A stretch of DNA of 64,000 nt. It comes from Rhodocollybia butyracea (taxonomy: Eukaryota > Basidiomycota > Agaricomycetes > Agaricales > Omphalotaceae). Below, one piece after another: positions 41,049 through 52,116 of the stretch. A model generated the notes under the pieces. That model had not been told where the DNA came from. It did not search any database and worked only from the letters and a program-made list of their open reading frames with translations. A program made the position numbers and the translations under genes. Where the stretch lies: the NCBI GenBank assembly GCA_015501585.1, contig JADNRY010000006.1, positions 558,001 to 622,000 on the forward strand, read 5' to 3'. The first letter of the stretch is position 1; every line of letters starts with the position of its first letter.

Positions 41049-42231
41049 ATGTACAACGGTTCGAGCTCTAATCCTTCGTCTTCCCCTCTTTTGGGCCTCC
41101 CAAAGGTGATGCGTGACGCCCAAAATCCTCGACGACCAGTCCTTGGTGAGCTTGTTCTTAAAGGCTACTACGACTACTCTCTTTGTTGAAAATAATATTC
41201 AGGCTCATGGCTTATGCTTCCTGGCGCGAGTCTAGCTAGGATGGTAGCACAGTTGGGTTTCGATGTGCGCTACTCTGTTATCTGTTCATCTTCCAGCTCA
41301 CTCGTGATTTTCACAAGTTCATTGTTGTTGACTGCGAACATGGCAATATCGCAGACGCGGATATGCATGCAACCGTTGGTGCCATTGCGGCCCAAGGAGT
41401 ATCACCAATGGTTAGGATTGCGTATCCAGATAATTGGTTGGTCAAGCGCACGTTGGATTCTGGAGGTCAGTAGACTCGTTCTCTTTCCTTTAAGTCGGTC
41501 CAGCCACATTGATCCTTTTAGCTCATGGAATTTTATGTCCTATGATGCATACTGCTGAACAAGCACGCAAACTCGTATCCTACGCTAAATTCCCCGTCCC
41601 AAAGGCTCAACAAAAACCTGACACAATTTCTGGTATTCGCGGTGCGGGATCACCTTTTGCACCGGCGGTATTCGGTCAACAGATGGGAGATTATATTGCA
41701 ACTGCCAATCAGAACACGCTCATTGCTGTACAAATCGAGACCGTCGAAGGATTGGAGAATTGTGAAGAGATCGCAAAAGTTGATGGGATAGGTGAGCTCG
41801 TTTTCTAGTCAAATTGACCACGATTTCTGATGACGAGTAGATATGCTTTTTATTGGGTACAGAAACTTGATTCCACAATCTGACCCACTACTGATTACAT
41901 TGTAGCCCAAACGATCTATGTGCATCTATGGGATATCCAGCCCTGGAGCACTCCAACATCCCTGAAGTCCAGGAGGCTATCAAACGCATTTTGGCTGCAG
42001 CCAAAGCAGCAGGCAAGTATGCTGGATTCTTTTGTATGGGTGCAGACCAAGTGCGAGCCCGATACGAACAAGGATGTAAGTAATAAGTATATTTCTTATG
42101 GGCTTGAAATTGTCATTCACACATTTTCATAACCAGTCGATTTTTTCAACGTGGGCGCAGATGTTCTTGCCCTGAGCGTATGGAACGCGGTTGAGCTGGG
42201 AAAGTTGAAGGATCTTCGTCCCCGAATGTGA
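41049..42231 (+). CDS. HpcH/HpaI-family class II aldolase
   Basis: Seven exons (41049-41145, 41203-41264, 41318-41465, 41522-41791, 41841-41856, 41906-42075, 42137-42231) give 285 aa. Members cleave 2-keto-3-deoxy sugar acids or 4-hydroxy-2-oxo acids to pyruvate plus an aldehyde, using a divalent metal. Visible signatures are GSWLMLPGASLARMVAQLGFD, FIVVDCEHGNI (Glu and His of the active site), GVSPMVRI, DSGAHGILCPMMHTAEQA, VQIETVEGLEN (metal-ligand Glu), MLFIGPNDLCASMG (metal-ligand Asp) and ADVLALSVW. Exon 5 is 16 nt and encodes the MLFIG block. In fungi such enzymes act for example in L-rhamnose breakdown, but the substrate here is unknown. Confidence 0.92.
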
Positions 42232-42436
42232 TACCACAATTGGAGCCGATGATAACGACACTTACTAGAAAATACCTTTTGCTTCTACTCCGGACCCGCT
42301 CACTGCAGTAGTCACCTAAAAAGTACATGTGCCTCTCTTTGCCTCCGAGCCCGCATGCCAAGTACGGGCGAGTTTGTTCAACTTAGGTAACAATGTAAGC
42401 ATCACAGATTGGTGAGATTGGTGAAACAAGTATGTA

Positions 42437-43979
42437 CTACACTTCCCGAACACCCCACTCTGGCCCAAACATTTCGTTACTCCTACCGTCCATCTCATTC
42501 ATCAACATTCGAGCACTCTCTGCTCCAGTGATGGGTAATCGCAGAATCTTCTGCCCTTGAGGAGTGGGATGGGGTAGATGACCAGGAAGGATGCCAGCTT
42601 GGAAGAGGACGGTCGCTTGATCCCACCAGAGGTGCTCTAGATATTTTGAATGTTTTGTGAATTTCCAAATTTTCAGAGTCCAGAAGCTTGAATCACTGTT
42701 TACTTACCGTGGTACAAACGATCGCCTCGTATGTTGATCACACCCATCATTGGTATCTCGAGGGGCTTTCCAGTAGGAGGAACTCCAGGAAGAAGCCAGT
42801 CGACGATTTTATCGTGAGTCATCTTGAAAATGAACTCGTCTATACCAGACATCAGTATGATATTAGTGTTATATGTTTGAATGAGCGGCAGGACGCACCG
42901 ACAACACGATCACTTCCCACTGTTCGCGAGACAGGTATCATCTTGGTATCAACAGGATTACTGGCAGCAAAATGAGCAATTGGTGCAGATATCAAATGGC
43001 AAAACATACACGAAGATGAAATGATCTCGGTAGAATGCACTTAGGGCTTTCCGTCCAACACCACCTGTCATCTGTAAAGCAACCAGTGAAAATGACCGCT
43101 TAGTGACAGGGCGGCACATACAGTAGGTACATGGTTCACGTATGGTTCAGCCTGGTCAGGAAAACATTTTAAAACAAAATACTTTGATCCTGCATCGGAC
43201 TTACCACCATTGTGCCCATAGTCTTGGCTACGCTTCTCACTTCGAATTCAAAATATGTGTGTTCTTCCCAGATAGCCTCGATATCGAAAACAGGACCACC
43301 CAAAATCTCTCGAAGAAACACTAAAACGCGACTATGCGCAAGAGTTGCTTCACCAGATGCGTAATTAGCTGACTGGGGAAGAAGAAAGTAAGGCGAGTCT
43401 GAGAATCTATGGGCGGTGATGTTCGGCGCTTGAGGTGAATTGGCCGATGGAGGGAGGTGGATGTAGGTAGGAATAGAAGGGAGTGTTTCGGAAAGTCCTA
43501 CGGCTACGAGACAGGATAAACGTGAATCCTCAAATTTCTGAATACGTTCAATGACCTGTTGGAGAACTTGTGGGTCGTATACTAATCGACATCAGTATTG
43601 GTGGATTAGTTTTGAGATAAGATTCACCGTATACAGCAAACTTGTCCTTTGTATCAAGCTCTTTCAAAGCCAGCAAGGCTTCAATGCCCTTTGTTAAGGC
43701 TTCCTCAATTGACCAGCCCCCACCAGAAGTGACGCCAACTACTGCAAATCCTTCCTCAGCCCATTTCTGTATTGGTTCAGGATCTAAAGTCTTCTCTAGA
43801 TCTGTGTTTATATTGAAAGCGGACGAGGGGGGCAGAAAAGCAATCATTCCCGGACCGGTTCCTCGACGAGTAAGAGGTGGCTGAAGATATACATTGTTGC
43901 TGAGAGTTATACGGGGAGCAGAAGGCAGCGCAACTTCTTGTTCGTTGGGTGAAGTGGGGTCGTAGAATGACGGTACCAT
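42437..43979 (-). CDS. Dienelactone-hydrolase-like / SnoaL-like fusion protein
   Basis: Seven exons (43979-43628, 43581-43205, 43151-43122, 43071-43010, 42960-42899, 42839-42708, 42636-42437) give 404 aa. The N-terminal 240 residues resemble the alpha/beta-hydrolase dienelactone hydrolase family (GPGMIAFLPPSSAF, WAEEGFAVVGVTSGGGWS), although the usual nucleophile motif GxCxGG/GxSxGG is not clearly present; KFAVYGVYDPQ replaces it. The C-terminal 160 residues form an NTF2-like SnoaL domain: AEPYVNHVPTMTGGVGRKA, FYRDHF, VSRTVGSDRVVDEFIFKMTH, DWLLPGVPPTGK, IPMMGVINIRG and EHLWWDQATVL. It shares a 175-bp upstream region with the sorbitol-dehydrogenase-like gene. Loss of the nucleophile suggests the hydrolase part may be non-catalytic. 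Confidence 0.8.
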
Positions 43980-44154
43980 GGTTTGAAGAACGAACGAGTC
44001 TTATTGGCGCTCTGGATTCCCAGCAGATCGAACGGGAGAAACCGAAGATCATGCAAGGAACTCGGAAGCATCCGCGGCTCGGCACAAAGAACGGATCGGA
44101 TATCCAAGGGAATTCACCCACATGCTCATATACTTATCTTTGTCTTGCATCACC
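43980..44154. promoter_or_regulatory. Shared 175-bp promoter of the hydrolase/SnoaL and polyol dehydrogenase genes
   Basis: Two enzyme genes diverge from this short segment, which favours joint control. A CGG..CCG-like arrangement (CGGAAGCATCCGCGGCTCGG at about 44065-44084) could be a Zn2Cys6 factor site; this is speculative. Confidence 0.45.
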
Positions 44155-45580
44155 ATGGTTCAAACTACGAGCAACTTCGCCTGCGTTCTTGTCAAGCCTT
44201 TAACTATAGAAGTCAAAGAAGTGGCGCTCCCTGCTGTGGGTCGTGAAGATGTGATGGTCAAGGTAGAAGCTACAGGGATATGTGGAAGCGATGCAAGTAG
44301 TTAAATCATTGCTCCAGAGTCCTCTGAGACTATATGTTTAGCTGCATTTATACAACCATTTTGGTATTGGAAAAGATATCATGAAAAGTCCCAACCCACT
44401 CGGCCACGAATCGGCCGGAACCGTGATTGAAGTTGGTCCAGATGTAACTGATGTCGCTATAGGAGACAGGGTATGTATCGAACCCACGATGTACTGCAGA
44501 AAGTAGGACAATCCTCGCAATAAAGACTGTAGATGATCTTGACACTGACCTTATTACAAGATGCCACAACTGCAAGATCGGAAAGACCAACATCTGTCGC
44601 AAATTCAGGCAGGCAGGTCTGGCTCCTACCCCGGGAAGTTGTATCCAATTACTTACTCTGTTAGTCCGCGTCTCATCGAGCTTTTAGCGTTACAACAGTA
44701 CTACGTCTGTGAATCAGACTTTACTGTCAAGATTCCCGACTCTATGTCCTGGGAAGAGGCGGGCTGTATACAGCCTCTTGCAATCGCCGTTCAGGTATGC
44801 TCTACGACTGCTTGTTTCTTTTTCTGTTTTTTGAAAAAACTGTTCGTTTCAGTTGGCTAAGAGAGCCAAGTTTGCAGCAGGCCAAACGGTCGCGGTGTTG
44901 TAAGTCCGTACAATTGTTCGGACAAATTTCGAGTCAAATCTCCTGATATCTCAGTGTTACAGCGGCTGCGGTCCCCTGGGTGCGTTGGTCATGGCCACAG
45001 CTCGCGCATATGGAGTGTCTAAAATCATCGCCGTCGATGTTTTACAAAAGCGTATCGACTTTGCGAAAAATGTGTGGGCGGACTATGGCTTTATGTCTCC
45101 GCCGAGGAAAGATGACCAGGACTACCAGGATTGGGCCTATGCATTCAAGAATCAAGTCATGAAAGACACAGGTCTAGATCCATGGGGTTTCGACGTTGTT
45201 GTAGAAGCTTCTGGTGCAGAGCCTTCTATGCACGCGGGGATTGCTTTTGCACATTCTGGTGGAACATGTGCGTCACTCTTTCTGATTACCAGATCCACGG
45301 TTTATGAAGTACCTACCTCGCAGATGTCCAGGCAGGCTTAGGACGAGCTATCAACTCTTTCCCGACAATAGAAATTGTAGCAAAAGAGTTGGATGTCATT
45401 GGCTCCGTTAGATACACTGCGGGCTGTTTCAAAACAGCGATTGACCTAGTGGCGAGTGGTAAAATTAATCTCAGACCGTTGATCACTGCGGTGTTTCCAC
45501 TCTCCCGTAGTGCCGATGCCCTAGAAGCGGTGAGGAAAGGTGAAGACTTGAAGGTTATAATCATGAATCAGCAGGTCTAG
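44155..45580 (+). CDS. Zinc-dependent medium-chain dehydrogenase, sorbitol/xylitol dehydrogenase-like
   Basis: Seven exons (44155-44292, 44342-44502, 44561-44637, 44688-44794, 44853-44899, 44963-45267, 45324-45580) give 363 aa. The MDR fold shows catalytic zinc ligands (GICGSDLHLY, GHESAGTVIEVG), the structural-zinc loop CRKCHNCKIGKTNIC with four Cys, a Rossmann motif GCGPLGALVMATARAYG followed by AVDVLQKR (Asp after beta-2 points to NAD+), and GFDVVVEASGAEPSM. Family members oxidise polyols such as sorbitol or xylitol to ketoses; the exact substrate is not readable. The first intron starts GCAAGT (GC-AG). A putative regulator gene lies directly downstream on the same strand. Confidence 0.92.
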
Positions 45581-45831
45581 ACAACTTTGTAAAAACAACC
45601 TGCGTAGTACGCACCAGCACTGAAGATGTATGTAATATACTAGTATACATAGTGTCATACGCCGACTGAAAGGATCGCAATTCTAACGCAAACAAAGTTA
45701 CTGCGGCTGGTCATGGGCTTCAGCCCTGCTGTACTGAGTACTGTAGGTGCCGAAAAAGGAAATCGTGACATAGGTCACGTCGGACGCGCCTCGGATGTGA
45801 CCTCGGAGCGTTCCGTTCTCCCAACTCGGAT

Positions 45832-48800
45832 ATGTCTGAACAAACAGAAGGAAAGGCTGACACCAAGTAAGTATAACCTGTTTCTTACTTCTAAAGACTC
45901 AGCTCTATCTAGTCGCAAAGCTCAAAGTCGAGCGAGAGTGTGGCGGGCTTGTGAAGGTAACGGAGACGTGTCTATCAGCGCTCTCTCTGATCCAGGTCGT
46001 AGTCTGTAGGAAACGAAAGGTGCGGATTCAACCGTTTAAGCTTCTCTACTCTTACCGAGAATATATAGGTCAAATGTAACGGCGAGGTACAACCGCCATT
46101 CATCCTCTGGATATCCTCATCTCAAATGATCTAGGATCCTTGCTCGTACTGTTTGTCCTCCCAAAAGGTTTGCAGCTGTGCGTCGTGCTCTCAGGATACT
46201 CTTTTCTCGATTTTGCCTCATACCTCTAGCAAAAGATATCAACGATAATGCTGCTTCAGCACGACAGTGCGGTCCTTCCAATCATCGCAAAATAACGCAA
46301 GACCCTCATGTTGTTTCCAGACAAACGAATACTGTGGAACTTCGTCTGGCCAAATTAGAAGAGACAATTCAAAGACTGCTTCCTATGTCCCAGGCATTCG
46401 ACACATGGCTCCGAACAAATAATCAAACTGTTTCGACTTCTGGTTTGCCGTCTGTCGCGTTGCATCCTTCTAAACCTTAGCTGACCGTCCATCGCAGCTT
46501 CCACGCAGATCCGCAATCATCTTATCCTTCGCATTCTCCTCCTGTGGATGATCGTTCTTCTTCTCCAATGTCGTATCACCCCTCTAGCGCAATCAAGGAA
46601 CTGTGTGTCAATGAGGCTTCAGAACCAGGTTTTATTCCTCAGAATAATGTTGCAACAATGGATGCCCATATATCATATGGACCCGGGAAATGGGCGGATA
46701 ACTCACACCTTACAAAACAAAATTACGGGCATTTGAAGTGCGTTGTCAAATTTCCGAACTGTACATATGCCTCTAGCGGTTTATGTTTCTAGGTATACTG
46801 ATGGCGAATCATCCTATATGCTAGCCGACGCCTTGACGTCTCTTCAAGAAAAAACTGATGATGTGTTGAATGTCCCGATGAGAAATGAAATCCAATTACC
46901 TCTTTTTACCCCAAATGCAACCTTTCGGAAGCAATCCTCACTGTAAGTCCTTTGCTTTCCCCTTAGGATGCGTCTGAGAACCATAAAATAGACCGTCTCC
47001 TGAAGATATAACATACCCACCGGCAGATTTGGCAGATGAGCTTGTTGCAGCGTTTTTTTTCTAGGATACACCATACATTTCCTATTTTGCACAAGCAGAC
47101 ATTTATAGAGCGGTATATCAAAGTGATGGAAGAGAAAGTCAAAGGAAGGCCCTGCAAAGACCATGGTTTCCTATCTGCACTGTTTGCTGTCTTCGGTGAG
47201 CTTCATTCACGAAATTTCTCTTCTGCTTACTCATGGTTCTAGCCTGCGGGGCTTGTTTGATTGAGAAAAGTAGACTCAAGGCGGGCGGTCAAAATGAAGA
47301 CGAGTTCCGGGGTTTAGAGTATGTTGTTTCCCCCCTATTTTGCGTGTTCTCTAATTTTTTCTAAAGGTTTTATGAGAAAGCCCAATTGACTTTTTGGATG
47401 GGAACCGGCTCTTCCCAGATCGAACAGTAAGTGTATCCTCTGCAGGCTTTAGTGGCATGTCTATCAGTGTCATTCTCCAGTGTCCAATGTCTTTCTATCA
47501 TGGCTATATGTAACGCGACTTGGAATAGTGAGTTACAATCAAACTTCACTATGTTTCAACTCCGAGCCACTCTTCAGCTCTCGCACAGAGTTGGATGAAT
47601 GCTGGAGCTGCTATTCGACATGCTCAGGATCTCGGACTGCATGTGAAAACAATTTTTCTTGCCATCACGATTCAAGCTGAATCCAACCTCAGCTATCTGG
47701 TCGACGTATTCCATTAACACCTTTTGAACGAGAGTATCGAAGACGCGTATGGTGGTGTGTGTACGGCCTTGATCGCGTGCTTTCCATCGCACTTGGCAGA
47801 CCTAGTGGAACGCACGAGGATGATTTTGATGTGGAAATGCGTACGCTTCATCTTTTACGTTCCCCGGTATCATTTATCTCTGACTCTTTGTTCAGCCTCC
47901 GAGCTGGACGATACTCAACTGACCGCCCTACGTGATGGAATTACCCCTCAGCCTACTCCCAGTGGAAAGTTTTCCATGACTGGTTTTGTCTCGTGAGTTC
48001 TTGTTTCGCCTTGACCTTAAGTGGAACTTATTCTTGTACAGACTTCTTCGTATCTACATTATCGCAGGCAAGATTATGAGATTCGTACAAAAACTTGAAG
48101 ACACAAAGGACGCGCAAACTCGAAAAACTGTCATGGACTTGGACTCGGAACTAGCCAACTGGATAACCCATCTCCCATCTGACGTCCGAACTGCAGTCAA
48201 CGATACCGCTGACCCTCAAAGGCTTGCGCTTTGTCGCACTGCTTTCTTTGTATATTATTCGACAATCATCAATTTACGTAAAATTTTTTAGTACAACTCT
48301 TTGTGGTCGCACGCTCACAGGTTTCTCTTAGACCGGCCGTTCATTGCCGATCATTTCGCATCCTCAGGCGATCTTACCTCGTTTGGCCAGTGTTTGAATG
48401 CTGCTCGTTCTTGTATGTAACAAGTCCTTCATAGTTGTTACTTGCGCCTGATGGTGACTGTCAGGTATAAGAATCGGAGAAATTACCAAAGAAGTAAGCA
48501 CGTTGACTATGTTGTTCTACTATCTTTACTAACTGTTCGTAGATGCTTCCGGCGTCTCATCACCTCGCATTTGCTGTACAGTATATCACAGTAGGTGTTT
48601 GTGTTGTTCATATAATCGACTCTCATCCTGCAATGCAGCTGAGCGCTATTCTCTTACTACGCTCAACCGCCTATGTGAACAAAGTGGACCTAGTTTCTAC
48701 CATCATTTCAGACTCCGAAAAAGCTATGAAGATCTTGGAAGGCATTGAAGTCATCTGGCCAGCGTCTAAGCGCTGTCGAGAAATCATTTCGGACCTTCTC

Positions 48801-49537
48801 GTTGTCCTTAGGACGAAGTTATACGGGGGGGCTGCAGCGATAGAAGCCCTTCAGGCAACTCAACGCCAGCCACAAGAGTCTCCTCAAATGGAGCCTGTGT
48901 ATGGAATCTTTTAATACTTACAGTACATACTGACTCGACATGTAGATTTGCTGGGGTCAAGAGAAAGCGTCTATCAGAGTCAGGTTCTTTGGCTTCATAT
49001 TCTCGTCCACGGTTAGATGATCCAGAGTGGACATCTCGGCTCATTTCAGCTCCAGGAGACCAGAGGTATCTCTCTGGTTCTTTTGATCAAACTGAGGACG
49101 AGCGCTTTGGGCACCAGCAGTTTTCCAACCTTATGCGCACGTCCAGTATTCGTACGCCCATGTCAAATGATGTTGTTTCTCCCCTAATTCCAAACGATAC
49201 TTTACGAGGAGATGTCCTCTCCAATCTTCGCGGTGACTCCGGGACCACCAACCTTCATTTGACCGCGAAACAAGCCTTACCGTTATTTGGGGAGCTAACT
49301 ATAGAACGAGCTAATGATACTACAAAGATCTCTTTGGACATTAACGCTTTGTCCGCGGGAGGTAGCCATATCATTGATGAATACTCTGGGTATAATTTTT
49401 TAGGAGAGGATCTTTTTGCACTGCTGGGAAGTTTACTGAAACCCACTACGCAGCCGAGTCTACAGACGTTCGAAGAAAACGCTCAAGTGCTGTGGCCGGC
49501 GTTTCATGGCAAATCAGATGCACTGTTTACAAGCTAA
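45832..49537 (+). CDS. Fungal-specific transcription factor (Zn2Cys6 type, Fungal_trans domain)
   Basis: Many exons, only partly resolved. The N-terminus spliced from 45832-45866 and 45910 onward reads RVWRACEVCRKRKVKCNGEV, the first half of a Zn2Cys6 binuclear cluster (C-x2-C-x6-C). The second half near 46165-46250 has CASC, but the sixth Cys could not be placed; an intron was not solved there. A helical stretch TVELRLAKLEETIQRLL follows. The middle homology region is clear: HHTFPILHKQTFIERYI, WMNAGAAIRHAQDLGLH, RRVWWCVYGLDRVLSIALGRP, then ELANWITHLP. The C-terminal 180 residues are acidic/Ser-rich. Position directly after the dehydrogenase suggests it regulates the neighbouring metabolic genes. 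Confidence 0.82.
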
Positions 49538-49790
49538 ATGTCCACTTACTATGCCTTGTATCTTAAAGTCTTTATAGTATGATTCTGTACGATCTATTGG
49601 CATTATATCTACTCTGATTAATACTTGGTAACCTGATACGAAGTCCGTTGTCAACTCGACCGGCCCTAAACTAGTAAGCGCCCTCTGGCCATGGTCTGTG
49701 CGTTCGCTTACAAGATTGTCAACCAGTCCAGTCGCGTCAGATTTTTTTGTTGATTCTTTTCTCCCATCTTGACTCACTTGTTGTTTCATC

Positions 49791-51165
49791 ATGCCAGGAT
49801 ACCGCCTTGAATATGCTTCCACCAGTCGTGCTAAATGCAAGGGTAAGTATCGCTTCTCCTCGTCAATGTTTATTCTTGCTGACTTTGTGCGTAGGCCCGA
49901 AACCTTGCAGTGGTAAACGGAACTTTTTCCCTCCTGTTGAGCGTGTTTCTTACTTTCTTTTCCGCAGGTAGTCCGCTTGCCAAAGGAACCCTTAGGCTCG
50001 GTCATTGAATTTCTTTTCACTCTTGAAAGTGATTTATTCATCTTCTTCTATAGGCAGTACCGTCGACTTTCAGGGTAAAACATCATTGTGAGCGCGTTTG
50101 TGCCCAGTTTCAAAGTGGTCCACTAATCTATCACTACTAGCGCGTGGAGGCACTGGGGTTGCGTGACACCCAAAGTGCTCTCAAATATCAAGGAAGCTCA
50201 TCCGGACGCGAGCGAACTGGATGGCTTTGAAGCTCTCAATGAAGCTGATCAAGAGAAGATTCGCAAGGCTTGGGAAGATGGACACGTTGCAGACGAAGAT
50301 ATACCCGAAACCGCTCGCAAGGCAGAAGGCGACGCAGAGGAGGATGATGAAGAAAAGCCCAAGAAAAAAGCGCGCGCGCCAAAGAAGAAAACCGATGATG
50401 ATGGCGAGGATAAACCAAAGCCCAAGCCAAGAGCGAAGAAGGCAAAGGTATTGTCTTTAGGTTTTTCAAGTAATAATATGTTGCTGACTTGCCCATAGAA
50501 AGCCACCGAGGACGAAGATGATGATGATGAAGGAGAAGAGTCTAAGCAACCCGCAGAAAAGAAACCGCGCGCAAAGGTTACTTTATAAATATCATTTTTG
50601 GCTGTTCATTGTCCTCACCTTCTTTCAGAAAGCTCCTGCCGCCGATAAACCCAAGAAAGCCGCCGCCGCCTCCAAGAAACGTGTGCCTAAAAAGGTTTTT
50701 GTTCTTAGGTTCATATCTATGACAAGTTGTTCACGCTGCTGGGTATAGAAGGACGATTCGGACTCTGGAGAAGACTTGTCTAAGGACATCGAGGAGGCTG
50801 GTAAGGATGGCAGCGATGGTGATGAGGAGGAAGAAGAAAAACCTGCACCAAAGAAGAAAGCTGCCGCTAAGAAAGCTGCTGCGTCCAAGAAGAAAGCGAA
50901 AAAGGTTATTTCGTCAATAATATTGTCGATATCTACTAATGTGCTTTGATCTCAGGATGAAGATGAAGATGAAGAGCCTGAGGATGATGAGGACGAGGGT
51001 GCTGGAAAGAAGCGCAAAGTAAACTTGTTGAATTCCTTAATTTTAATATTGCTCATGAGTTCCTTGTAGAAACCCGCTTCAAAGAGTGCCGAGAAACCGA
51101 AAGCCGCCAAGAAGCCAAGGTCAAAAAAGGCGGCCAAAGTGGATGAAGAGGAGGACGAAGAGTAA
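49791..51165 (+). CDS. PARP-type zinc-finger protein with lysine-rich/acidic tail
   Basis: Ten exons (49791-49842, 49895-49912, 49968-50000, 50054-50087, 50141-50447, 50499-50576, 50629-50694, 50749-50904, 50956-51018, 51070-51165) give 300 aa. The N-terminal PARP-type finger reads RLEYASTSRAKCKGPKPCSG, AKGTLRLG, VDFQGKTSFAWRHWGCVTP, with the closing H-x2-C of this DNA-break-sensing fold. A short helix (DGFEALNEADQEKIRKAW) follows. From residue 110 on, blocks of Lys/Ala (PKKKAAAKKAAASKKK) alternate with Asp/Glu runs. The last five introns are all phase 0 and follow a Lys codon. No PARP catalytic domain is present, as in related fungal nuclear proteins. Probably a nuclear, chromatin or DNA-binding protein. 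Confidence 0.88.
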
Positions 51166-51364
51166 AGGCTTCTTCTCACCACTCGCGAAATTTCTTTTTT
51201 GCAGGCTCGTTTTCGATAATATGTTTGCTTTCGCTCTGTAACTTATCCTATTGTAAACGCAATAGATCCTCATCATGGTCTACTAAACTTTCTGGTGTAA
51301 TTGATAACCACTCGTTGTTCAATGACGTCGTGTTATGCTAACTCATTCTGATCCATCACGAAAT

Positions 51365-51866
51365 ATGCATTCCCGTTCACACTATCTTTCATCTGCTACC
51401 GCTTTCTGCGATAGTTTCGCTCAAACAAAGGATTTGGACACCATTCTCTCTCATTTTAGCACTACCCATAAAATTTCAGCTATCGAGCACGGTGAAAGAG
51501 CTTTAGGGCAATTTCTAGGGAGGTCTTTCGATGGCCTAGACGGTGTTCGCTCGTACTTTGAAATCATGGCCACACTGGTTTCGTACGAGGACATGAAGTT
51601 TTCGGAGTTTGTTGTGGATGCAGAGGCTAGAAAAGTGGCTTGTAAAGGAAAGGCAAAGTTCACGTGGATTGAAACTGGGGAGAGTTGGGATGAGACATTT
51701 GCGTACATGCTGGACTTTGATGATGAGGGAAAGGTCACAGACTATCAGGTCTGGGCGGACTCTGGAGCAGCTTACCTTGCCAGAAAGGGTGAACTCGGCA
51801 AAGTCAGAGATGTAAGTCGTTCAGTTTCCGTTGAGGCATATCTAATTTTTTCGCAAGCAGTCGTAG
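51365..51866 (+). CDS. NTF2-like/SnoaL-like small protein
   Basis: Exons 51365-51811 and 51858-51866 give 151 aa; the last exon holds only Gln, Ser and the stop. An in-frame ATG also exists at 51335. The cone-shaped alpha+beta NTF2 fold is suggested by SSATAFCDSFAQTKDLDTIL, HFSTTHKISAIEHGERAL, GLDGVRSYFEIMATLVSYED, FSEFVVDAEARKVACKGKAKF, TGESWDETFAYMLDFDDEGKV and YQVWADSGAAYLARKG. Such proteins may bind or isomerise small hydrophobic molecules. It lies next to the FAD monooxygenase on the same strand, a pairing found in catabolic and secondary-metabolite loci. Confidence 0.8.
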
Positions 51867-52116
51867 GAAATTAGAGCATCGAATATTGTATGGCATCCTG
51901 TATATAGGGAAATCAGAGCTTATTCCTTTTTCCACTTACGGAAGCTCAGAGGTACGTAGCCGTCCTGAACGTCCGTACTACGCGCAACAAGCAAGGGTTA
52001 TTTCTTGGCCCATTGGACCCCGGCCGCGGATAGAAGTATCCGCGCCTCCATGCCTTCTTAAATCTGCTTCCTTCGAAATCCATTCCGCCAACTTCTACGT
52101 GCTTTTCTCTTCACAA

